A stretch of 13,614 nucleotides of DNA from NCBI GenBank assembly GCA_035946955.1, contig DASYYE010000299.1, forward strand, positions 1 through 13,614, read 5' to 3'. Origin of the DNA: DASYYE01 sp035946955. Its GTDB lineage: Bacteria; Actinomycetota; Actinomycetes; Streptosporangiales; Streptosporangiaceae. Both the position numbers and the translations under genes were made by a program. The notes under the pieces are model-generated. The model was not told the DNA's origin. It did no database searches and saw nothing but the letters and a program-made list of their open reading frames with translations. Positions 7,388-13,503 of the stretch are shown here, in pieces; position 1 is the stretch's first letter, and every line of letters begins with the position of its first letter.

Positions 7388-8450
7388 GTGTACTCGCCCG
7401 CCGAGGCCTGGGCAAGCCTGGACACGGAGCTGGCCGGGGACCTGGCGGTGCAGGCATGTGATGGCTCGTGGGAACCGCCGGAGGATGACGAGGGGGCCTG
7501 GTCCCCGGACGACGGCGACCGCCCGCTGGAGGGTGAGGACGCCTGGCTGGCGGACCTCCCCAGCGAGTTGCAGGACGAGTACCTCGAGGCCATCCGGGGC
7601 CGGAGCTGCCGAACCCGATCAAGGCCGGGTTCTGGGACCGCAGTTCAGGGAATGGCGGGTTCGGATTTGCCGCCGGGGGTGTGGGTGACCTGATCCCTCC
7701 AGGGCCGGGGCTGGCCGGTGATGTCTGGCAGGCCGGGCTGGAGCGGCTGTCCGACGACGAGCTCATCGGGGTGCTGCGGGCTGGACGGCGGCTTGCGTCG
7801 TGGGCGGCTGCGATGGAACTGGCCGTAGCCGGTGACCTGGCGCGGCGCAGGCTGGCGGAGGAGGAAGCCGGGGAGACCGGTGCCGCCGAGCACATCACCG
7901 ACGAGGTCGCCGCGGCACTGACCCTGACCGGCCGGGCAGCGGACCGGGTGGTCAACCTGGCGTTGGACCTGTCAGAGTTGCCCGCCACCGCGGCTGCGCT
8001 GGCGTCCGGGGAGATCGACCTGCCGCGTGCGTGGGTGATCGCCGATGAGACCAGTTCACTGGCCCCGGCGCGCCGTAGCGCCGTGGAGCAGGCCATCTTG
8101 GCGTGCGCCGGGACGCAGACCACCACCGAGCTGCACAGGGCGGCGCGGCGCGCGGTGATCGCCGTTGACCCGGCGGCGGCCAAGGAGCGCAAGGAGCGGG
8201 CGCAGTGGGAGGCCCGGTCGAGCGCTGGAACGAGCCTGCTGGGACCGCCGCGCTGGCCGGGCGTGACCTGCCGCCCGCGGAGGTGCTCGCTGCCGACCGC
8301 AACCTCACCGGCCTCGCCACGCAGCTCAAAGCCGCTGGCGCCGCTGGCACCCTGGACCAGTTCCGTGCAGCTGTCTATCTCGCGCTGCTCAGCGCACCAG
8401 CAATCCCAACCAAGTCGTTGGTGTGGGTATTCAATCAGCCGTGCGAATAG
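7388..8450 (+). pseudogene. DUF222/13E12-family gene, N-terminal part, two frameshifts, truncated
   Basis: Remnant of a 13E12/DUF222-HNH family gene, a multi-copy actinomycete family often carried in many divergent copies per genome. It reads through three frames. First: VYSPAEAWASLDTELAGDLA to EYLEAI (7388 to about 7597). Second: PELPNPIKAGFWDR, FGFAAGG, LERLSDDELIGVLRAGRRLASWAAAMEL and the DUF222 core to EAR (about 7600-8216). Third: VERWNEPAGTAALAGRDLPPAEVLAAD to VYLALLS (about 8217-8393). Both junctions shift by -1, as from single-base losses; at 8216-8218 restoring one G rejoins the frame. Homology stops near 8393 and the frame ends at 8450 after unrelated residues. The start is uncertain: GTG 7388 begins the recognisable part, but the frame opens at 7274. 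The HNH half is missing here; a matching fragment lies at 12887-13087. The frameshifts could be sequencing errors, but the truncation is independent of them. Confidence 0.85.
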
Positions 8451-8586
8451 ACCCGACGGCAACCCCGATCCTAGCGTCTGCGTGTACGAGCAAATTACCA
8501 ATATGCTTTCGTTGGTGAACGGGCCACATTCAGCCGTGACCAATCAAGGGGTTCTGTCTCCTGTAGCATAAGGTGTCGGCGACAGG
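8394..8586. other. Unassigned stretch after the 13E12 breakpoint
   Basis: About 190 nt, visibly less GC-rich than its surroundings (for example CAAATTACCAATATGC). The 13E12 frame runs on by chance to 8450 and another frame to 8571, neither with recognisable sequence. It marks the left junction of the suspected acquired region. No repeat or att-like sequence is evident. Confidence 0.4.
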
Positions 8587-8784
8587 TCAGGTAAAACGAA
8601 ATCTTCTTGATTCAGTGTCGACCACTACGGCGGAGCCGTACCGATCGGTCAAGACTTTCTCTGCAAGTTCGTTGTAACGGGCAAGGTAGATTCTGACCTT
8701 GCCCGTTACAGGGTCTGGGCCAAACTGTGAAAGCTCGATACCCTGCTGAGCTAGCACGCACGATCCTGGCGCAGTCGCTCGCAC
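8587..8784 (-). CDS. Small hypothetical protein or C-terminal gene fragment
   Basis: A 65-residue frame on the minus strand from GTG 8784. The section IELSQFGPDPVTGKVRIYLA and RYNELAEKVLTDRYGSAVVV resembles the C-terminal domain of small actinobacterial hypothetical proteins (pattern 'GI-L--WGPDP--G-V-V-L--Y---A---L--RYG--V-V'), usually found at the end of longer proteins. The first residues (VRATAPGSCVLAQQ) are not family-like and no ribosome site precedes the GTG, so this is more likely a 5'-truncated remnant than a full gene. The coding region contains a perfect 14-bp inverted repeat (8674-8709). Function unknown. The reading rests on protein-like composition and a remembered pattern; a search could refute it. 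Confidence 0.4.
   Translation of the reverse strand: MRATAPGSCVLAQQGIELSQFGPDPVTGKVRIYLARYNELAEKVLTDRYGSAVVVDTESRRFRFT
8674..8709. repeat. Perfect 14-bp inverted repeat, 8-nt loop
   Basis: GTAACGGGCAAGGT (8674-8687) and its exact complement (8696-8709) are separated by AGATTCTG. It lies inside the small minus-strand frame. No U-tract flanks it. It could be an attenuator, a terminator or a protein-binding site. Confidence 0.75.
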
Positions 8785-9153
8785 ACCGCTTCATTCTCCG
8801 GCAAGCCGCTCCCTCTAGCCTCAGTCATAACCTGGTAACGCTTGATGTGGGAGTCCGTGTTCCCACCTGCGGCGGACGACTTATCCACATGCGGGCTGCG
8901 CTGCCCGTTCGCGGGATCGGCCTTGCAGGGGAGAGAGTGTCTAGCCGAAACAGGGCCTGGTAGGGCCGGCCTGCGGCCGTGCGTGCGCTGCGGAGTTGGT
9001 CCATGTGACCTGGCGCTCCAGAGGTATGGTTATGCGTGGCAGGCAGTCTTTCGACGCTGGGAGTGTTTGGCAGTGGGCACGCAGCATCCGGGTAGTGGCT
9101 TAACGGATCAGACTACGCAGCCTGATCCGTTGCTCGTAGGCGAGGCTGGCCGC
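8785..9153. other. Leader region upstream of the XRE regulator
   Basis: About 370 nt without a supported gene. The XRE frame stays open upstream to 8842, but that extension is Cys-rich, unlike the family, and probably noncoding. It contains one perfect DnaA-box-like TTATCCACA (8881-8889) and a 9-bp inverted repeat near the XRE start. I did not find a convincing -35/-10 pair. Confidence 0.4.
9103..9130. promoter_or_regulatory. Candidate operator: 9-bp inverted repeat upstream of the XRE gene
   Basis: ACGGATCAG (9103-9111) and CTGATCCGT (9122-9130) form a perfect inverted repeat with a 10-nt spacer. It ends 23 nt before the likely XRE start at 9154. The half-site spacing of about two helical turns suits a dimeric HTH protein, so autoregulation is plausible but only inferred. 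A short RNA hairpin is the alternative. Confidence 0.5.
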
Positions 9154-10602
9154 GTGAAGATGCCGAATGCTGTCTTGCGGCGTATCCGTGAGTATGAGCG
9201 GCAGGAAACGCGGGCTGAGTTCGCGGAGGCGATAGCGCGGAAGGCCGCTGAACTTGGTGAGCGTCTGTCTCCGTCCGAGCGGTTTGTGGCACGCTTGGAG
9301 GACGGGGAAACCAAGTGGCCGCAGGCGGCCTATCGGCGGGTGCTGTCGGTGCTGTGTGGCCGTCCGGTCACGGAGCTTGGTTTCGAGCGTCCAGGCAAAC
9401 GGGCGGCCCAGAGTATTGGAGTGCCAACCGCTGATGCCGCAAACTCTCAGCCGGGGACGCACGAGAGCCTGACCGGTCATGTTTTCAGCACACCGGAGTT
9501 CGCGGAGATTGAGGATGTGAAGCGGCGCGAATTGCTGCGGATCATGGGTTTCGCGGCTCCTGTTGCACTGGCTGGAAAGCATTCGCGGGTGGGGGAAGCA
9601 CTCCAGGCCGCGATGCCTGGCGCTGTGTCTGGTTTGGAAGGCGCGGACTTGGACACTGCCGCAGATGCTCTTTCTGGGCTGGTTGAGCATTACTCGCATA
9701 TTGTTTCCGTGGCCCCTTCTGCGGCTGTATATGATGATCTGCTGAGCGTGAGGGTTTTTGCTAACTCGCTGCTTAGGCAGGGTGGGGGTAGTGGGCGGCA
9801 TGCTGACCTGGTTGTTACGGCTGGGTGGTTGTCAGCTCTTCTCGCGGTGTCCGCGACTGATATGGGGGAGCACGCGGCCGCCTTGGTTTGGTGTGCTGAT
9901 ACTGAGCGTCGTGGGCGGGATGGCGGGCATCCGGAATTGCTCGGCTGGGCGTCACTGACCAGGGCGTTGATCGCGTACTATCACGGGCAGGCGCACCGGT
10001 CAGTTGCGCTGGCATGTCATGGGCAGACGGTTACCGTGCTGGGCAGCGCCGCTCATGCCAAACTGGCGGCGCAGGAGATGCGTGCGCGGGCGTTGATGGG
10101 CGACGCCGTGGGAATGGGCCGTGCTAAGCGTCACGCCGCTATGGCTGTGGAAAAGCTAGGTCCGGGGCCGGCTGCGTCTGGCGCCTTCTCCATTCCCCGT
10201 GCCGAGGAGCCTCCCTATACCGCGACTTCGCTACTGCTGGTGAAGAAGTACCGGGATTCGGCGGAGACTACCCGGCGGATTATCGGGTCTGTGTACCGGC
10301 CCTGGCTTGGCAGCCCCGGCAGCGAGCCGACTAAGTACGCACGGACGTTGTTGATCCTCGCGCTCGCGGAAGCTGGCCTTGGCCGGGTGGAGGAGGCTTC
10401 GTCTGCTGGTATCACGGCTTTGGAGTGTTCCCGTCCCGTGTGGCCGACTATGGTGCTAGCCGGAAAGCTAGACCAGGCATTGGTGGAGAGTTCCCCGAAG
10501 GCTGCCCCGGCCGCCGAATACCACACCAGGTACCTTGAGGCTTCGGAACGTTCGGCGAAACCGCTGGCGATCAGCGGCCCGGTAGGGACACAGCATGAAT
10601 GA
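9154..10602 (+). CDS. XRE-family HTH regulator with TPR-like C-terminal region
   Basis: About 482 residues. The N-terminus holds an XRE-type helix-turn-helix: RRIREYERQETRAEFAEAIA then RLSPSERFVARLEDGETKWP and AAYRRVLSVLCGRPVTELGF (residues 9-77). After a linker comes a helical, Ala/Leu-rich region to the end that looks TPR-like (DTAADALSGLVEHY, WASLTRALIAYYHGQAHRSV, TLLILALAEAGLGRVEEASS). Such proteins are common actinomycete regulators thought to sense a ligand or partner through the helical part. GTG 9154 was chosen because GAGG lies 8 nt upstream; ATG 9160 is nearly equal, and the frame stays open to 8842. The stop overlaps the ydcF-like start by 8 nt, indicating coupling. Codon use has visibly more A/T third positions than lipA or hisS, hinting at recent acquisition. 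A perfect inverted repeat just upstream may be its operator. Confidence 0.85.
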   Translation: MKMPNAVLRRIREYERQETRAEFAEAIARKAAELGERLSPSERFVARLEDGETKWPQAAYRRVLSVLCGRPVTELGFERPGKRAAQSIGVPTADAANSQPGTHESLTGHVFSTPEFAEIEDVKRRELLRIMGFAAPVALAGKHSRVGEALQAAMPGAVSGLEGADLDTAADALSGLVEHYSHIVSVAPSAAVYDDLLSVRVFANSLLRQGGGSGRHADLVVTAGWLSALLAVSATDMGEHAAALVWCADTERRGRDGGHPELLGWASLTRALIAYYHGQAHRSVALACHGQTVTVLGSAAHAKLAAQEMRARALMGDAVGMGRAKRHAAMAVEKLGPGPAASGAFSIPRAEEPPYTATSLLLVKKYRDSAETTRRIIGSVYRPWLGSPGSEPTKYARTLLILALAEAGLGRVEEASSAGITALECSRPVWPTMVLAGKLDQALVESSPKAAPAAEYHTRYLEASERSAKPLAISGPVGTQHE

Positions 10603-11197
10603 CACCAGTCTTAGCCCGGATCAGGTCAGTTCGATCACCGGGTATGTGGATATCGAAGCGCCACCACCGGATGAGCCGGCTGCCCATATTATTTTCGGCA
10701 CTAACCAGGCTCAGCCAGTCACAATTGTTGCTGAACGCTACCACCGCGGGCTGGCCCCTTTTGTGATTGTGACCGGGGGCGTCAACCGCCACAACGGTAT
10801 TATCGAAGGCCGTGAGTTCTACCAGATGCTCACGCAAGCCGGGGTGCCGGACGGCGTGATCCGGGTGGAGGACCGTTCCGCCAACACGTGGCAGAATGTT
10901 GAATTCTCTCTGCCGTTCCTGCATGAGGCGTTGGCGCTTGGCCTGCCACTGGCGGCCGTGGGCAAGTGGTATCACCGCCGCGCAGTCCACGTGCTGCGCA
11001 CCCTGCTTCCCGAAGCCGAGTTCTTCTACGCGATCTCTTGGGAGCCTGTATATGGCAACGCGCTCGTGACCCGGGATAGCTGGCCCAAGGTTCCAGACGG
11101 CAGGCGCAGGGTCATCCGTGAATGGGAGGAGATACCTGCAAGGGTCGCGGCTGGCAGCTTCCGGGATGCCAAGAAAACCAGCGGGGCATGGCGCTAG
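10595..11197 (+). CDS. YdcF/DUF218-family protein
   Basis: A 200-residue protein of the YdcF/SanA/ElyC-like (DUF218) family: strand HIIFGTN (31-37), FVIVTGGVN (56-64), the Glu72 helix EGREFYQMLTQAGVP (71-85), VEDRSANTWQNVEFS (91-105), and VGKWYHRRAVHVLR (122-135). This matches the family order 'GG ... EA--M---L---G-P ... E--S-NT-EN ... H--RA'. No signal peptide or membrane helix is present, unlike SanA/ElyC, so the protein should be cytosolic. YdcF proteins have a Rossmann-like fold; ligand binding has been proposed but the reaction is unknown. ATG 10595 lies inside the XRE stop region (8-nt overlap, different frame), so the two are probably translated together. The pairing suggests a regulator and effector unit. 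A hairpin terminator follows 60 nt after the stop. Confidence 0.88.
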   Translation: MNDTSLSPDQVSSITGYVDIEAPPPDEPAAHIIFGTNQAQPVTIVAERYHRGLAPFVIVTGGVNRHNGIIEGREFYQMLTQAGVPDGVIRVEDRSANTWQNVEFSLPFLHEALALGLPLAAVGKWYHRRAVHVLRTLLPEAEFFYAISWEPVYGNALVTRDSWPKVPDGRRRVIREWEEIPARVAAGSFRDAKKTSGAWR

Positions 11198-11257
11198 CCA
11201 TGCGGAGCCAGCCTGCGCCTGTCGCTTCAGTTACCTCTTTCTGCTCTACTTGATGGA

Positions 11258-11306
11258 CCGGCCCGCGCCCGGTGGGCTTGGCGTGGTCGTTTCGGGCGCG
11301 GGCCGG
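11258..11306 (+). terminator. 14-bp GC-rich hairpin after the xre-ydcF unit
   Basis: CCGGCCCGCGCCCG (11258-11271) pairs perfectly with 11293-11306 over a 21-nt loop. It lies 60 nt past the ydcF-like stop and before the convergent small gene ending at 11377, so it can stop transcription from either side. No U-tract is present. Confidence 0.7.
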
Positions 11307-11376
11307 GGTTAGCGCCCCTATGCCTGGTTACTGTCCTACCTGGCCCCGGGTAACTGCTGGCTGGCTGACAGCTTTC

Positions 11377-11655
11377 CTACCGTCTTCTTGCCTGCCAGAA
11401 GCTTGCTTCGACTTCTGCGCTGCGCATCCGGGCGATCAGTTCACCCCGGGTCCGGCGAACTGACGAGGGTGCCACGCGGGGCGGCGAAATGGGGATAAGC
11501 CCAAAAACGCCTGCTCCACGAGCCCACATGACATGCCACTGTGGGTTAGCCTCTCCAATGCGGACAGCGGTATCATGCTCGTCCGGGTCATAGCGCTCCA
11601 GCAGGCTGTCATATTCTGGCTCAGGCTGGACCTCCCCGCTGTGACGGCCGTTCAA
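11377..11655 (-). CDS. Small hypothetical protein coupled to the ATPase gene
   Basis: About 92 residues. The core YDSLLERYDPDEHDTAVRIG, then NPQWHVMWARGAGVFGLIPI, a Pro-rich turn, and ELIARMRSAEVE resembles small uncharacterised actinomycete proteins encoded just after RsbW-like ATPases. No catalytic motif or membrane segment is visible. There is no in-frame ATG or GTG between the ATPase stop and the core, so the best start is TTG 11655, whose last two bases are shared with the ATPase stop (TTGA), implying translational coupling. The frame is open to 11739, and GTG codons inside the ATPase gene are alternatives. Function unknown; a role as partner or modulator of the ATPase is inference from the arrangement. 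It converges on the xre-ydcF unit. Confidence 0.6.
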   Translation of the reverse strand: MNGRHSGEVQPEPEYDSLLERYDPDEHDTAVRIGEANPQWHVMWARGAGVFGLIPISPPRVAPSSVRRTRGELIARMRSAEVEASFWQARRR

Positions 11656-12167
11656 ATACCGACCACGCAATACACCGTTTTCCCGCCCCACGGCTGGTTG
11701 TGATGCCCCCACTTCTTGCTGAGTTGGTCGACCAGCCACAAGCCGCGCCCGTACTCAGCCTCATAGCCGGGCTCAGCCAGGACCGGCGGGGACTGATTAG
11801 AGTCAGACGTTTCGATAATGAGTTCATCTGCGTGGAGTCTCAGGATGAGCCCAACACTGTCGGCGCAGCGAGGCTCGGAACACTTCGGTTCCAGGCTGCC
11901 GCCGAACCTCACGGCGTTGCTGACAATTTCTGCTATTAAGAGTTCTGCGGTCTCGACCGCTTCGCCCGGGAGATGCCACGACACCAGCGCCATACGTGCC
12001 AGCCGGCGAGCCAACGACGCAGCATCGGGCAAGGCTGGAAACTTGCGGGAGTAAACCACCTCTCCCGGGAACTCGTGCCTCACCCGGAATTGGTGGCTGT
12101 GCCACGCTTCATTGGAAGGCACCTGGCAATGGTCACGGCGGCGCTGCTCCGCGTCCGGCTCGGTCAC
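11652..12167 (-). CDS. RsbW-like ATP-binding protein (HATPase_c_2)
   Basis: A 171-residue GHKL ATPase. After a variable leader (1-34) the fold starts at GEVVYSRKFPALPDAASLAR. The N-box is ELLIAEIVSNAVRFG (Glu80, Asn84), the G1 Asp is in IETSDSNQSPP (Asp122), with Ser-Asn in place of the usual x-Gly that follows, and the G2 box is EYGRGLWLVDQLSKKWG (Gly140, Gly142). The final strand is GGKTVYCVV. GTG 12167 was chosen because GGAGGT (complement of 12174-12179) lies 6 nt upstream, an excellent ribosome site; the frame extends to 12227 with no such support. The G1 change from DxG could lower ATP affinity, although divergent members of this family are common in actinomycetes. It heads a two-gene minus-strand unit with the small TTGA-coupled gene. 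No sigma factor or STAS partner is adjacent. Confidence 0.87.
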   Translation of the reverse strand: MTEPDAEQRRRDHCQVPSNEAWHSHQFRVRHEFPGEVVYSRKFPALPDAASLARRLARMALVSWHLPGEAVETAELLIAEIVSNAVRFGGSLEPKCSEPRCADSVGLILRLHADELIIETSDSNQSPPVLAEPGYEAEYGRGLWLVDQLSKKWGHHNQPWGGKTVYCVVGI

Positions 12168-12886
12168 CCGATCACCTCCCTCCTCTTGAACGTGACCACG
12201 GTCGATTACCAGAATGCATCCCCTCACCCGTCATTCGCGGTTCTGGAAGCTCTGGCATGACCGCCCTTCACCTTTCTGTCGCGGTTCCTGGCCCGGTCGC
12301 GTTCGGCGCCGCTGGCGCGTGCCAGGGGGATTCCCTTTCCCAGACTGGTGTGTATTCGCTGGTGGCCGCAATGACAGACCGGATGCCAAACTCCTGACAA
12401 TCGCAGGACAGGAACCCACGTAAAGATGACAAGCCGGCCGATGAGGAGTGCAAGCGCACGCGCACGGCGGCACTGAGTGCAGACGCGCGCGAAGCGTGCA
12501 TGCACAAGATCAACTGCACGACTTCAGGGCGGGCTTCCTGAGGCCCAGCACCGGGAGCGCGCTGAGAGGCACGGTGAAGCACCTCGGGCCGCTCGGGCAT
12601 GGGGCGCCGGACGGCGGGCCCGGCCTGAGAACCTCTAGGGCCGCCTGGGCGCCCTGTGGACCACTCTCGGGGGTTGACGGCTCGTGGCTCTTCGTGGGCA
12701 GCTCCTGGGCTGCCCGCTACCGCATGACGGCGCGACGGGCAGACCTGGCCCGGCTGGTGACTGACGGTCACGGCCCCTCGTCCACCGTTCGTGCATGCCT
12801 CGCGCGCGCCTGCGCGCGTAGGGCCATACACGCCGTGGACGTCCGGACGTGGACAATCACGGACAGTGACGAGTGATGGAGAGGAG
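12168..12886. other. Long stretch with no supported gene
   Basis: About 720 nt. Only the ribosome site (complement of 12174-12179) of the minus-strand ATPase gene is clear at its left end. Open frames on both strands up to about 210 codons (12268-12906 minus, 12448-12876 plus) have arginine, proline and cysteine-rich compositions typical of GC-driven chance frames and no family motif. The right part is very GC-rich, with a run of alternating GC (about 12800-12827) and a 12-bp palindrome ACGTCCGGACGT (12839-12850). It may be decayed 13E12 sequence or acquired DNA. Confidence 0.5.
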
Positions 12887-13087
12887 GGATGTGACGTTGA
12901 CCACACCCTGGCCTACCAGCATGGTGGCCGGACCTGTGAGTGCAATCTGGCGCTGCTGTGCCGGCACCACCACCGGGCCAAGCAGGCCCATGGCTGGGGA
13001 CTGACCCAAGACCAGCCTGGCGTCCTCACCTGGACCACACCCAGCGGACGCACGTACACCACCAAACCGACCAACTATGAAGAATGA
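12887..13087 (+). pseudogene. 13E12-family HNH endonuclease domain, C-terminal fragment
   Basis: The frame from about 12887 to TGA 13085-13087 gives GCDVDHTLAYQHGGRTCECN, then LALLCRHHHRAKQAHGWG and a LTWTTPSGRTYTT tail. This is the C-terminal HNH nuclease motif of 13E12/DUF222 proteins: the DxDH dyad, CNL and CRHHH metal-site residues are intact. Upstream sequence in this frame is not family-like and no plausible start gives a longer domain, so it is an isolated 66-residue 3' fragment. It has the same orientation as the DUF222 half that ends near 8393. Together they lack a middle part of the family, so they are either one gene split and partly deleted or remnants of two copies. Confidence 0.85.
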
Positions 13088-13112
13088 TGGTGTGCCGGCG
13101 CGGTGCTGACAC

Positions 13113-13162
13113 TAACTATTTCGCACTAAAATCGCATAGTTAAAACATTGCTAGGCTATGCG
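13113..13162. promoter_or_regulatory. AT-rich interleaved inverted repeats, candidate operator/promoter
   Basis: TAACTAT (13113-13119) is inverted as ATAGTTA (13136-13142), and CGCATAG (13133-13139) is inverted as CTATGCG (13156-13162). The middle ATAG belongs to both. Viewed as a motif, CTAT-n(0-2)-CGCA or CTATGCG occurs three times in alternating orientation. A TAAAAT (13127-13132) with CTGACA 15 nt upstream (13106-13111) is a weak promoter candidate. It lies about 135 nt before the 13297 gene. The A+T content stands out sharply from its surroundings. Confidence 0.5.
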
Positions 13163-13285
13163 TAAGCGTGAGAGTGCGGACTCACCTCCAGACAGGGGAA
13201 GAGGAAAGGCTCGATGCGTTGTGGTGCATGGATAATTGTCTTGATGCCGCAATTTTCGAGCATAGGAGCAGCAATGCTGCACTCT

Positions 13286-13294
13286 GAGGAGGTG
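13286..13294 (+). promoter_or_regulatory. Strong Shine-Dalgarno of the 68-residue protein gene
   Basis: GAGGAGGTG ends 2 nt before ATG 13297, with the GGAGG core 4 nt away. It singles out this start over upstream codons in other frames. Confidence 0.8.
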
Positions 13295-13296
13295 CC

Positions 13297-13503
13297 ATGC
13301 AGATCCACTTCATGTGGAAGGACGACGGTTCCGGCGGCGGGGGGTGTCCAGCCCTGTACGACGTGGCCAGCCCGGATGGCTATGTGGTACAGGGCAAACG
13401 GCTCGACGAGGCGACACGCGCACAGTTGCGGCAGCTCGCCGCCGACGAGGACGCGGTCTTCGTCCCACGAAACCTGCTTGACCGGCTGCGGGGCCAGCCA
13501 TGA
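13297..13503 (+). CDS. Small hypothetical protein upstream of DUF6879
   Basis: A 68-residue protein: MQIHFMWKDDGSGGGGCPAL, then YVVQGKRLDEATRAQLRQLA, and DEDAVFVPRNLLDRLRGQP. The pattern 'GCP-LY ... YVVQG ... L ... L--DE-AV-VP--L' is that of small actinobacterial proteins often encoded next to DUF6879 proteins. No catalytic motif or transmembrane segment is visible. The ribosome site is excellent, and the stop overlaps the next start as ATGA (13500-13503), so the two are translationally coupled. Function unknown; the family is thought to belong with XRE/DUF397-type regulatory clusters, but no direct evidence is visible here. Confidence 0.78.
   Translation: MQIHFMWKDDGSGGGGCPALYDVASPDGYVVQGKRLDEATRAQLRQLAADEDAVFVPRNLLDRLRGQP

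Noticed and set aside
7290..8543. A 417-codon minus-strand frame opposite the 13E12 remnant.
   Set aside because: It is antisense to clear DUF222 sequence, and its Ser/Ala/Pro-rich composition carries no motif.
8881..8889. A replication origin suggested by a perfect DnaA-box-like sequence.
   Set aside because: It is a single box with no cluster, no AT-rich unwinding element and no dnaA/dnaN genes nearby.
8842..9153. Extended N-terminus of the XRE protein (Cys-rich, open from 8842).
   Set aside because: The composition is not family-like, and it contains the inverted repeat expected in a leader; the HTH begins just after 9154.
12800..12830. Alternating GC tract that could suggest a repeat array or CRISPR.
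   Set aside because: No spacing regularity or repeated unit of CRISPR length; only a short purine-pyrimidine alternating tract.
12268..12906. A 212-codon minus-strand frame in the gene-free block.
   Set aside because: Pro/Arg/Ser-rich, no motif, no ribosome site; probably a chance GC-rich frame.
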